DNA from: Undaria pinnatifida
Lineage: Eukaryota; Sar; Phaeophyceae; Laminariales; Alariaceae
Length of the DNA: 64,000 nt
Assembly: GCA_012845835.1 (NCBI GenBank)
Contig: JABAKD010000012.1
Span: 8,793,973 to 8,857,972, forward strand
Direction: 5' to 3'
Shown: positions 53,050 through 63,370 of the stretch, in pieces
Layout of the letters: each line of letters begins with the position of its first letter
Numbering within the stretch: the first letter of the stretch is position 1
The notes under the pieces: model-generated
Seen by the model: the letters and a program-made list of their open reading frames with translations, nothing else
Told to the model about the DNA's origin: nothing
Database searches by the model: none
Translations under genes and position numbers: made by a program

Positions 53050-54305
53050 GCAAACAGGTGCAGGCGCTCATCTTTCACTGCCGTTGAGTTGATCTGTATC
53101 CCTGGTTTTTCCGATTTTCCCGTCTTTCGCCCGGGCTGAATTCTTCAATTTTCGCATTTTCGGTACTTGGGTGGTTTCACTATGTACCGCTGTTGCTGCT
53201 GAGGAAATTGTCTCTGTTTTCATTTTTTCTGTCTCTGTTTTCTTTTTTCTTTTTTCTTGTTTCTTTTTTCGGTTTTCCTGTTTTTTGTTTTTTGTTTTTG
53301 TCGCGGCGATGGAATTGTTGAAGTATCTGGTACTTTGTAGGAGTACTTGCGTACTTACCTATTTACCAGAGATGTGCGCGGAATTCATGCTCTTGCGCGC
53401 CTGCTGTACCAACTCTGGTCAATCTGTTCTACTCGGAGTATTTCTTTTTCACCCTTCTCTTAATCCAAGTGTTCTTTCAGACATCCTTTTTTTTTATTTT
53501 TTTATGAAGGGGACTCGACGCGTGCGGGCGCGAGATTCTTTCCATGCTCGCCACTCCTCTCCGCCATGTATAACTCCGAGAACAACGTGTCTATCCGTAG
53601 TTAGTTTCTGATGTCAGGAGAAATCCGGTCAACATCCGCGGATAACCGTCCAATATTACGGATTCCTTGATACGGTTTTGCGTGGATAAACGCAGCGGAT
53701 TTGTACGGTTTGCTCGACGGAGTGGACAATCCGCTCCGTGAAAAAATCCGTCTGACGGATATCCGCTCCGCAACAATCCGCACAAATCTCGATGCCGGAT
53801 ATCCGCTCCGTAAAAATCCGTGACTTTTTTCTGTGAGCGAATATCCGCTCCGCTCCGCTCCGTGACAAATTAAAAAATCCGCTCCGCTCCGTGACATCCA
53901 TGAACATAACGGATATCCGCCATGTCGTAATCCGTGGATTTTTTTTGGACAGAAATCCGCACCGTGACAATCCGCAACTTTTTGCTAGAGCGAGTATCCG
54001 CTCCGCTCCGCTCCGTCAGATTCTAAAAATAAAAAATCCGCACCGCGGTGCGGATCTTACTCCGTACACATCCCTGCTTATACTGCTGCTGAATATTTTC
54101 AGACCTTCCCCATGTCGAACCTGAAAATATTCCCCCCGGTATCGCCAGGAAATGAAACCGCTTGGATATTGACAGGTCCGCCCGTATATCCGGCCGACCT
54201 GGTATCCCGCCGTTTCAGGGGGAAGGAGCGCTATAAGGCTTAGTTTGGGTAAGCTATTATCGGTTAACCATTTGCAAGTTGTCAAACGGACTAATTCCTT
54301 AACAA

Positions 54306-54916
54306 AAATGAGACCTTTTTTTTTTGTCGTTGTACCGGCTTTCTTTCCGTGCCCATGGCGTATTTACGGCGGCCCTGGTGGAACGGGCATGTGCTTGATC
54401 TCTGAAACAGCCCAAGAACGCGACGAGCACGATTTTTGATTTTTGTTTTAGGTCTTCTGGACAAAGTGGGCCGTGGGGCCGTGGGGCGAAAGCCACTTTC
54501 CACTTTCTGCTTGGCATCAATATGTTATCGTGCGTAGCCGATGGACCCCCACCGGCACCTAGACACCGGTCAACGCACCGGCACGGCCCACACTCACCTG
54601 GAAACACAGGACGAGGACATGCGTTGGGCCAACGGGACCGTTTTGTCGTTCCCTTACCCTAGTAGCCCCTCTGCATCTGTGTGGAAACCCCTCACGTAAC
54701 AGATTTTGGAAGTTCCACCGCAACGAAGCAAAGGTTTGGGTATACCCTTTGCAACGAAGCAAAGCCAACGCCATCACGCCAGCACCTGCAAGCACTCAAC
54801 ACACTGCATTCGAAGATCTCGGTACACAAGGTGATCTTCTTGGGTAGCCATCCACGCGCTCCAACAAACGTGCTCCTCGCGGTGTTCGCTCAAAGGGGCA
54901 TGCGATTGGGCTTAGT
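54306..54916. other. upstream region of the three-exon gene
   Basis: No repeat was recognised. An 80-codon plus frame (54681-54920) overlaps the start of the next gene and is not supported. The promoter of that gene should lie here; no TATA box is obvious. Confidence 0.35.
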
Positions 54917-55370
54917 ATGACATTCTACTCAGGGTATCGGTGTTTGCAAGCGGCGGCGGTCTTCGTCCTGGTGCACATTGCTTCCGTGCTTGCAGAGTTC
55001 AGAGAGGGAGATGTGGTGCCGATGTCATACATGAGCAAGTTTACAGGGGCTTCGGCCGAGGTGAGCTGTAAGGTGCTGAGCTCGTTGCTCTGTTGCGTAC
55101 AGACTTTACCCTATCCCTTACGTATTACTGCCGTACTTGTAGAAGAAGTCACCCACGATGCGGCATGGAGACGAGACAAGTCTCGTGTATCCAGTGTATC
55201 AGGATGAAGACTTCTCTGCTTATGATGGTGCCTTGAGCTTTCACAGTCAGGTAGAGAGAGTGCTTCTGGCTTCTCGAGGTTGTCAGAGCCGAGTTGGCAT
55301 GCCATTTAGGTACATATTGCTCGGGGCGTCGCAGAAGGTGCGCTTTGGGCTGCAAGCTACAATCGCATGA
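54917..55370 (+). CDS. small secreted/membrane-type protein, three exons, complete
   Basis: ATG at 54917. Exons 54917-55060 (48 codons), 55143-55250 (36 codons) and 55335-55370 (11 codons plus TGA) all join in phase 0. Introns are 82 and 84 bp with donors GTGAGC and GTAGAG and acceptors TTGTAG and TCGCAG. The product is 95 aa. The N-terminus is a convincing signal peptide or anchor (CLQAAAVFVLVHIASVLAEF), followed by REGDVVPMSYMSKFTG, a charged middle and a KVRFGLQATIA end. No family assigned. The TIR-A element begins within about 10 bp of the stop codon, so the 3' UTR and polyadenylation signal must come from the element or be lost. Confidence 0.62.
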
Positions 55371-56084
55371 ACCCCCCTAGGCCACTTCTTGCACAGTCGG
55401 ATTCCGCCAGTCGAAAACGGCCCTTTTCGACTGGACTTTCCTTCGACTGGCTTCTTCTAGCCCTTCTTCTCGTCAGTCGAGTCGATTATATAGTTTTGTG
55501 CTCTTCTTATTAATAGAGACGGTTGTTGTGAGGGAGTAGTCCTGCTGTATGGCAGTCGGAAATCGGTTGACAGCTCTGTGCTTCGCGCGTTCTCCGCGAG
55601 CAACGCGTGCTTGGCGCGCCACGAACCCTCGTCGAAGCGGGTTGGTGTCGAAGCGGGTTGGTGGCGTTGGGCTTAGAGTCGTTTCTAACGGTCATTTCTG
55701 ACGACCAAACGAAATGTCAAAATTTCCAAAAACTTGCTATTTTGGCAAGAAAAAATTGGCAACACTTCCAAGAAGACGACAAAACTTTCTAACGCGAAAC
55801 ACTGCGCAAGTGGCAAGTTTTTGGATATTTGGCAAGTTTTGTCATCATAACGCCCTCAGATTTTATTGAAACCCCTCACAGCAGCAGCAACAGGGAGCCA
55901 ACGGCACGCCGACGCTCTCTATGGAGTAAATGCTGGCGCAGAAAGGACTCCAGGCATAGCCAGGTATCAATAAACTAAGAAAATAAGAAAATAAGAACTG
56001 AAAGTTAAGAATATCATAACGTAGCAACAATACATGTTTAGCCAAGTGCTTTTTGGTGTTAAGTGGAGAAGTGTTTTGTCACAC

Positions 56085-56690
56085 TTGACTGGTGGCTCGC
56101 TGCGCGAGAAGGCACTTGACGATCGTCGGGAGTGGCGGAATGTTTTACAATATTTGACTGCGCGAGAAGTCACTTGGCGATCGTCGGGAGTGGCGGAATG
56201 TTTTACAACATTTGACTGCGCGAGAAGGCACTTGGCGATCGCCGGGAGTGGCTGAATGATTTTTCACACTGGACTGCACGAGAAGGCACTTGGCGATCGT
56301 CGGGAGTGGCTGAAAAGTGTTTTGTCACACTTGACTGGTGGCTCGCTGCGCGAGAAGGTACTTGACGATCGTCGGGAGCGGCGGAATATTTTACAACATT
56401 TGACTGCGCGAGAAGTCACTTGGCGATCGTCGGGAGTGGCGGAATGTTTTGCAACATTTGACTGCGCGAGAAGGCACTTGGCGATCGCCGGGAGTGGCTG
56501 AATTATTTTGTCACACTGGACTGCGCTAGAAGGCACTTGGCGATCGTCGGGAGCGGCTGAATGTTTTTTCACACTGGACTGCGCGAGAAGCCACTTGGCG
56601 ATCGTCGGGAGTGGCGGAATGTTTTGTCGTACTTGACTGCGCGAGAAGGCACTTGGCGATCGTCGGGAGTGGCGGAGTGTTTGGTAGGCG
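56085..56690. repeat. minisatellite, about 58-bp unit, ten copies
   Basis: Unit: GACTGCGCGAGAAGGCACTT GGCGATCGTCGGGAGTGGC then GGAATGTTTT..CACA. Ten CGATCG palindromes mark the copies between 56121 and 56660. Three higher-order copies include a longer GGTGGCTCGCTGCGCGAG variant. Confidence 0.92.
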
Positions 56691-56934
56691 ACTTTCGCTT
56701 TAAGGCGGAGAATGTCACCGATAGGATGCTCGTACTTAGTCCCCTGTAAAGGGAACAGCAGAATTTGGCTAGGAAGGCCGCATGGTGTGATGGCAAAGTG
56801 CGCATGGGTTACGTTGTACGCAGGTAACCTGGTGTAGGATGAAACGTGCTGAAAGACACGAACACTTTTTACAGGACGCACAGCCGTAGCTGGAGACGCA
56901 TAGTCTAGACTACATACATAGGAGATGATGCATA

Positions 56935-57620
56935 CACAGGTGAAGGAAGGGATTTGTACCGCAGGAACCCTGGAGGAAGGTGAGGTAGTATGGCAGATTC
57001 GAACACGTGCGCGTATCCTACACACGCAAACACACAGGAGTACTACTGCTGCGCTACACATGTCATAGTCTAAACATGTATGTGTACTACACACAGACAG
57101 CGAGAGCTGTGTGCACACCGCTGTACACACCTGCATCCACAGGTGGTGATGGAAGGGATTTGTACCGCAGGAACGCTGGAGGAAGGTGAGGTAGTATGGC
57201 AGGGGTTCGAACACGTACGCGCATCGTTCACACACAAACACACAGGAGTACTACGGCTGCGCTACTACACATGAAGCCTATGTGCTACACACAGCGAGAG
57301 CTGTGTGCACACCGCTGTACATACACACACACTGCTGTGACCATGCTGAGTGCGCAGCGTATAAGCAGTGCCGTGTACACACCTGCATTCACATGTGATA
57401 GAAGGGATTTAAACCGCAGGAGCGCTGAGGGTGAGGTAGTATGTATGGCAGGTTCGAACACGTCTGCATTCACATGTGATGGAAGGGATTTGTACCGCAG
57501 GAGCGCCGGAGGAAGGTGAGGTAGTATGGCAGGTTCGAACACGTACGCATTCACATGTGATGGAAGGGATTTGTACGGCAGGAGCGCTGGAGGAAGGTGA
57601 GGTAGTATGGCACGTTCGAA
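56935..57620. repeat. tandem/dispersed repeats with GGAAGGGATTTGTACCGCAG
   Basis: The block GGAAGGGATTTGTACCGCAG, GAACGCTGGAGGAAGGTGAG, GTAGTATGGCAGGTTCGAAC is repeated at about 56945, 57150, 57395, 57480 and 57560, separated by ACACACAGGAGTACTACTGC and GAGAGCTGTGTGCACACCG words. No gene. Confidence 0.85.
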
Positions 57621-58113
57621 CACGTGCGCGTATCCTACACACGCGAACACACAGGAGTATTGCTGCGCTACACACGTATGTACCACACAGAGAGAGCCCT
57701 GTGAATGTGTATCGGAAGAGTTGGTCTCCCCAGTCAAGATACCGCTCTGCTGTAGGGACATTCCGCTGCATGGTGTGTGTGCGGAGATTCCGCCGCAGCA
57801 CGAGGAGGTGGTACGCCGTAAGGTTTGAAGAGGGCGAAGAACACGCAGCCGCAGAGAAGGAGGAGCCTAGAACGAGCGAAGAGGCTCATAAAAGACACCC
57901 ACAGCACGCGGCGGAGGTGAGCTGCGACAGGAACCAGCGAGAGAAAGTATGCAGCAGCCGAACTGAAGGACGCAGTCGCCGCCGCACGCAGACACGGCAG
58001 ACCGCAAGGGCAGGATCGAACAGCACAGGCGCAAACGTTCCAGCGTAACGAAGAGCGCGGTGTATCCGACGAGGGATAGCAAAAGAGGGTGTGCGGTGTG
58101 CGCTGCGAGGGTG

Positions 58114-59815
58114 TTTGCGTGCCAGGTTGTAGTTCGTAGCGCCGTTTGATTTGAATCGCAGCCGTTTGAATTTCATGGTTTTGTAAGGACGAGGAAGGTT
58201 TTTTGGGAAGGGATTTGTTTTTCCGCAGCCCAGGGCACAACGAAGTGAAATGTTTTTGGTGTGTGATGTGTTCGTTGTCCCAAATGCCAAATGCCCCGCA
58301 CGAGCAGGATCGAACAGCAGAGGCGCAAACCTTCCAGCGCATGCACCACCAGCGCTGGGTTTGCAGGGCAGCCGAACGGTGCTTGGATGCTACTACTAGC
58401 AGTGTAGAGTGTGTTGGTGTTGGTGTGTGTGTCCCAAAATGCACCCACGAGGTGGTTGTTTGCGTGCCAGGGTGTAGTTCGTCACGCCGTTTGATTTGAA
58501 TCGCAGCCGTTTGAATTTTATGGTTTTGTAAGGACGAGGAGGGTTTTTTGGGAAGGGATTTTTTTGTCCGCAGCCCAGGGCACAACGAAGTGAAATGTTT
58601 GTGTGTTGTGTTGGCTTTTTTTTGTTGTCCCGCATCGTGATGTAGCAGGATCGAACAGCAGAGGCGCAAACGTTCAAGCGCATGCACCACCAGCGCTGGG
58701 TTGGCAGGCCAGCCGAAGGGTGCTTGTATGCTACTACTAGCAGTGTAGTGTGTGTTGGTGTTGGTGTGTGTGTCCCAAAATGCACCCACGAGGTGGTTGT
58801 TTGCGTGCCAGGGTGTAGTTCGTCACGCCGTTTGATTTGAATCGCAGCCGTTTGAATTTTATGGTTTTGTAAGGACGAGGAGGGTTTTTTGGGAAGGGAT
58901 TTTTTTGTCCGCAGCCCAGGGCACAACGAAGTGAAATGTTTGTGTGTTGTGTTGGTTTTTTTTTTGTTGTCCCGCATCGTGATGTAGCAGGATCGAACAG
59001 CAGAGGCGCAAACGTTCAAGCGCATGCACCACCAGCGCTGGGTTGGCAGGCCAGCCGAAGGGTGCTTGTATGCTACTACTAGCAGTGTAGAGTGTGTTGG
59101 TGTTGGTGTGTGTGTCCCAAAATGCACCCACGAGGTGGTTGTTTGCGTGCCAGGGTGTAGTTCGTCACGCCGTTTGATTTGAATCGCAGCCGTTTGAATT
59201 TTATGGTTTTGTAAGGACGAGGAGGGTTTTTTGGGAAGGGATTTTTTTGTCCGCAGCCCAGGGCACAACGAAGTGAAATGTTTGTGTGTTGTGTTGGCTT
59301 TTTTTTTGTTGTCCCGCATCGTGATGTAGCAGGATCGAACAGCAGAGGCGCAAACCTTCCAGCGCATGCACCACCAGCGCTGGGTTGGCAGGCCAGCCGA
59401 AGGGTGCTTGTATGCTACTACTAGCAGTGTAGAGTGTTTGGTGTTGGTGTGTGTGTCCCAAAATGCACCCACGAGGTGGTTGTTTGCGTGCCAGGGTGTA
59501 GTTCGTCGCGCCGTTTGATTTGAATCGCAGCCGTTTGAATTTTATGGTTTTGTAAGGACGAGGAGGGTTTTTTGGGAAGGGATTTTTTTGTCCGCAGCCC
59601 AGGGCACAACGAAGTGAAATGTTTGTGTGTTGTGTTGGCTTTTTTTTTGTTGTCCCGCATCGTGATGTAGCAGGATCGAACAGCAGAGGCGCAAACGTTC
59701 AAGCGCATGCACCACCAGCGCTGGGTTGGCAGGCCAGCCGAAGGGTGCTTGTATGCTACTACTAGCAGTGTAGAGTGTGTTGGTGTTGGTGTGTGTGTCC
59801 CAAAATGCACCACCA
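58114..59815. repeat. five-copy tandem array, 341-345 bp unit
   Basis: Copies start at 58114, 58459, 58800, 59142 and 59483 (TTTGCGTGCCAGGGTGTAGT). Spacing is 345, 341, 342 and 341 bp. Copies 2-5 are nearly identical; copy 1 is diverged (different TTTTT run and CACGAGCAGG in place of a T-rich part). Each unit has a TGTTGGTGTTGGTGTGTGTG tract and GGGTTGGCAGGCCAGCCGAA. Copies of 342 and 345 bp keep frame, producing long minus-strand frames (351 and 358 codons) with a 114-residue repeat; these are treated as by-products. Confidence 0.95.
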
Positions 59816-60020
59816 GCACTAGGTTGGCAGGGCAGCCGAACTGTGCTTGGATGGCAGCCGCACGGTGCTTGGATGGTACTAGCAGTGTAGTGTGTGTTGG
59901 TGTTGATGTATGTGCTGGGTTGGCAGGGCAGCCGAACGGTGCTTGGATGCTAGTAGCAGTGTCGGGGGGGGGCGACGCGCCCCCCCCCGAACCCCCCCCC
60001 CCGGGCCCGACACAGTGTGC
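59816..60020. repeat. degenerate short repeats and a C/G-run hairpin
   Basis: Three short copies of GGTTGGCAGGGCAGCCGAAC..GTGCTTGGATG follow the array. They are followed at 59970-60012 by a G7/C-run inverted repeat (GTCGGGGGGG ... CCCGGGCCCGAC). Confidence 0.8.
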
Positions 60021-60224
60021 GTTGGAAGGACCCTCACCAGTGTGCGTTCGAAAAAGTACATGGAAAAAACTATTGTATGTATTTTTAAAAATATGAACAC
60101 GGATATATATATACATATTTCGTATACTTGAAAATACAGTAGCGGCTGTAAGGCATGGAAAATGTAGCTATTGTAACCGCTTCCAAAATTCGCGTTTCAT
60201 CGCAAATCTCAGGCTGAGTTTCTG

Positions 60225-61865
60225 GTACAGCCCATGTACCTCAGAGTTTGGCAGTCCTTCCAGCCCGGCCAACTTCGCCTGGGAAAAGCTGGGGCGGCTG
60301 CTGTTTGTGATAATGCTTCAGCACCCGCTCAAAACGACGCCCATGTGGCATCCACGCGGTCCTCACGGCCGGTGTCGCCACCCCCATCATGGCTGCCGCC
60401 AATGGCACCGTGTGTCCTCCGTACTTCCCGATATTACAGAAGTTAGAGCAAGTCTATTGATAGTGTCGGGCGTCGTGGGGTGGTCAGGTTTGTACAACCT
60501 TGCATTGGCGTTAATGGCCTAAAATGGCAAATGAAATAGAAAATCTCACTTTCCTAAAACTAAACTTGCCAACGAAGCGGAACGGAAATATGAAAAAACA
60601 ATCTTTGGCATGTTTTTTGATATTTTGGCAAGTCCAAATTTCCAAAAACTTGCCAAATTGGCAAGAAACTTGCCAAAAAAGTGTCGTTAGAAATGACCCT
60701 AATGACCAAGCGAAATTTCAAGAAAAAATTGGCAACACTTTTCATAAAGACTACAAAACCTTCTATCGCGAAGCACTGCATATTTGGCAAGTTTTTCGGA
60801 AATATTTGACAAGTTATGTCATTCATCATAACGCCATCAGATTTTATTCAGACCCCTCACAGCAGCAGCAGCAGCAGCAAAAATCCAACGGCACGCCGAC
60901 GCTCTCTATGGAGTAAATGCTGGCGCAGAAGGGACTCCAGACTCAGCCCATATACCCCAGAGGTTGATAGTCCTCTTAGTCCGGTCAAATTCGCTTGGGA
61001 AAAGCTGGGGCGGCTGCTGTTTGTGATGATGCTTCAGCATCCGCTCAAAACGACGCCCATGTGGCATTCACACGGGGCTCACGGCCAGTGTCGCCAGCCC
61101 TATCATAGCTGCTGTCAATGGTACAGTGTATTCTCCGTACCTTCCGCTATTACAGAAGTTACAGCAAGTCTAGCGTCGGGCGTCGTGGGTTGGTCTGGTT
61201 TGGACAACCTCTCGTTGGCGTTATTGGCCTAAAAAGGCAAATGAAAGGTCAAGTCTTACTTTCCCAAACTTGCCAACGAAGCGGAACGGAAATCCTCAAA
61301 AAACGTTTGGCATTTTTTTTGCTATTTTGGCAAGTCCAAATTTCCAAAACTTTTCACATTGGCAAGAAACTAGCTAAAAAAGTGTCGTTGGAAATGCCTT
61401 ATTTAACGACACTTTTTTGGCTAGTTTCTTGCCAATTTGGCAAGCTTTTGTAAATTTGGACTTGCCAACATAGCAAAAAACTTGCCAAATGCTTTTTTGG
61501 GCATTTTTGTTTCGTTTCGTTGGCGAGTTTTTGGAAAGTGATATTGGCCATTTCATTTACCTTCTTAGGCCGATAACGCCAACGCAAGGTTGTACAAACC
61601 TGACCACCCCACGACGCCCGACGCTTGCTCTAACTTCTGTAATAGCGGGAGGTACGGAGGATACACGATGTCATTGGCGGCAGCTATGATAGGGCTGGCG
61701 ACACTGGCCGTGAGGCCCGCGTGGATGCCACATAGGCGTCGTTTTGAGCGGGTGCTGAAGCATCATCACAAACAGCAGCCCCCCCAGCTTTTCCCAAGCG
61801 AATTTGACCGGGCTGGAAGGACTGCCAACCTCTGAGGTACATGGGCTGTGCCTAGAGTCCTTTCT
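60225..61865. repeat. three copies of a TIR-B arm unit, last two as a large palindrome
   Basis: Unit: GGCAGTCCTTCCAGCCCGG, GGGAAAAGCTGGGGCGGCTG, CGCTCAAAACGACGCCCATG, GGGCGTCGTGGGGTGGTCAG, then TTGGCAAG-rich sequence ending AAAAAAGTGTCGTTAGAAAT. Direct copies lie at 60235-60705 and 60965-61392. An inverted copy at 61404-61850 forms a palindrome with arms of about 440 bp around a centre near 61398. 60706-60930 is a further inverted-end segment matching 55690-55945. Confidence 0.88.
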
Positions 61866-62242
61866 GCGCCAGCATTTACTCCATAGAGAGCGTCGGCGTG
61901 CCGTTGGCTACCTGCTGCTGCTGCTGCTGCTGTGAGGGGTTTGAATAAAATCTGAGGGCGTTATGATGACAAAATTTGCCAAATATCCAAAAACTTGCCA
62001 AAATGCGCAGTGTTTTGCGATCGAAAGTTTTGTCGTCTTTTTGGAAAGTGTTGCCAAATTTTTCTTGCCAAAATAGCAAGTTTTTGGAAATTTCGTTTGG
62101 TCGTCAGAAACGACTCTCAGCCGAAAGCCGCCAAAGTTACGTTCGTGGCGCTGCACTCAGCGGACAGTCGCCAAAGCTACAGCAGGCGTAGTCATTGTTG
62201 ACAAAATTGCATCGATACCACGCGCCGCTGCCGTCGTGTGAT

Positions 62243-62546
62243 TTTTTTTCTTGCACACTTCCACTTTCCAGTTTCTGAACAAGCCGTGGCCACAGGTGTC
62301 ATCCCTTTCTCCCCTCCGGTTCTTGCCTTCTATTTTTTATCGCGCATAGGGTTCAGCAATCCCACTGCTCGTCGATTTTTCATTGACTGTTGCTGACTCA
62401 CGCTCTCGCGTTTTCCTCAAATCAAATGTGCTCAAGAAAAAGTCCCCACGACTTTATATGAGTATGCACTCGGGGAGATTCGAACTCACGAAACTGACCT
62501 ATACCAGGCTCGAAGATAACCTGATACGCCACCGGGGCGACAGGCA
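62243..62546 (-). mobile_element. tRNA-derived SINE (family B), 304 bp, complete
   Basis: Minus-strand SINE: head GCCCCGGTGGCGTATCAGG with A-box-like TGGCGTATCAGG and B box AGTTCGAATCT, body as in 20703-21050, A-rich tail (T8 on the plus strand at 62242-62249). It is flanked by the 5-bp duplication GTGAT (62238-62242 and 62547-62551). The empty site is visible in the TIR-A paralogue near 30198 (GTGTGGTACACGC). Confidence 0.82.
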
Positions 62547-62986
62547 GTGATACACGCTGCTGGCGAGCGGAGCTAAGAATGCACTACGCGGACTTGCGGC
62601 GAGAAGCAACTGCTGTGATAGCCAAGCCAGCGTCGGCGCTGTTGTATGATACTGCTGTGTGATCCCGGTATCTAGTGTGGGTGTGTAGGCGTTTGGGTGT
62701 GTGTTTTGTGGTGGGATGAACGACGCGATGGGTTAAAAAAACACGTGCAAAACTTTTCCGACTAAGTTTTTCGACTGGCGGATCCAGTCGGAAAAGTCAA
62801 CGCTGTCGACTGAATCCCCCAGTCGGAAAACTCAGTCGAAAAAAGTTGAGTCGAAAAAGCTCTTTGTCGACTGTGTAAGAATGCCCGATTTGGACTTCAG
62901 TCGAAAAAGGCCGTTTTCCACTGACAAATCCGACTGCTTTGTGTAAGAAATAGCCTAAGGCTTCGCGGACTTCTGGCACGTGCTTT

Positions 62987-63292
62987 TTTTTTTGTTTTCA
63001 CACTTCTACTTTCCAGCTTCTGGACAAGCCGTGGTCACAGGTATCATCCCTTCTCCCCCCCGACTCTTGCCTTCAAATTTTATCGCGCTAGAGTTCAGCA
63101 ATCCCACTGCTCGTCGATTTTCCATCGAGTGTTGCTAACTCACGCTCTCGCGCTTTCCGCAAGTCAATTTGTGCACAAGAAAAAGTCCCCACGGATTTGT
63201 ACGAGTATGCACTCGGGGGGGCTCAAAGTCACGAAACTGACTTATACCAAGCTCGAGGATAACCTGATACGCCACCGGGGCGACCGGCTGTA
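62987..63292 (-). mobile_element. tRNA-derived SINE (family B), second copy
   Basis: Same head (GCCCCGGTGGCGTATCAGG) and body as 62243-62546 with about 10% differences by eye. The B box is mutated (ACTTTGAGCC). Poly-T of eleven on the plus strand marks the tail. The target duplication is not clear. Confidence 0.78.
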
Positions 63293-63370
63293 CATATACA
63301 TGACCAGTGGCAGCAGGTGCTGTTCTGGCATCAGCATAGTCTACACGATTTTCTTTAAAGCTCGTCAGAG

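Larger units (their letters stand above)
51463..54076. mobile_element. non-autonomous hAT element, 2614 bp
   Basis: Perfect 33-bp terminal inverted repeats at 51463-51495 and 54044-54076, starting CAGGGATGTGTACGGAGTAA, flanked by the 8-bp duplication CTTATACT (51455-51462 and 54077-54084). These are hAT hallmarks. Inside each end is 400-450 bp of degenerate ATCCGCTCCGCTCCGTGA units in inverted orientation. The centre (about 51900-53600) is T-rich low complexity plus a short protein-like fragment. No hAT transposase (no BED finger or dimerisation domain) is visible. It sits in the family-A element and is therefore younger than it. Confidence 0.93.
51352..54305 (+). mobile_element. family-A tRNA-derived element, copy 3, split by a hAT element
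   Basis: Plus-strand copy: truncated R (51352-51390), tRNA-like part (51391-51455, B box GGTTCGAGTCC, end CATCCACC), then the hAT element 51463-54076, then the 3' part resuming at 54077 (TTTTCAGACCTTCCCCATGTCG, GCCGTTTCAG) and the downstream R (54246-54300). Its left end is cut by the retrotransposon within R. Confidence 0.8.
55677..62115. mobile_element. foldback-like element (TIR-B), 6.4 kb
   Basis: Inverted ends of about 270 bp (55677-55945 and 61850-62115): AGTCGTTTCTAACGG, CGACCAAACGAAAT, many TTGGCAAG words, CAGCAGCAG, and ACGCCGACGCTCTCTATGGA. The insertion point is fixed by the empty paralogue near 30065: CTTAG (55672-55676) on the left and CTCAG (62116-62120) on the right, a 5-bp duplication with one change. 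The interior is almost wholly repetitive (58-bp minisatellite, 341-bp array, three further copies of the family's arms). No transposase frame. Long inverted ends with repetitive filling recall foldback elements. Confidence 0.65.
55378..62955. mobile_element. TIR-A element carrying nested insertions
   Basis: The ends are imperfect inverted repeats: TAGGCCACTTCTTGCA then CAGTCGGATTCCGCCAGTCG on the left, and on the right the reverse complement of TTAGGCTATTTCTTACACAA then CAGTCGGATTTGTCAGTGGA. Many CAGTCGAAAA/CGACTGG words lie inside each end. The uninterrupted form is at 29767-30381. Its own length without insertions would be about 0.8 kb and it encodes nothing. Target duplication not recognised. 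Inserted in it: the 6.4-kb element 55677-62115 and the SINE 62243-62546. Confidence 0.7.

Noticed and set aside
58396-59472. Minus-strand frames of 358 and 351 codons through the 341-bp array, with a 114-residue repeat
   Set aside because: The frames exist only because a unit of 342/345 bp keeps phase and lacks stops; they break at 341-bp junctions, have no recognised domain, and the plus strand is also open in places.
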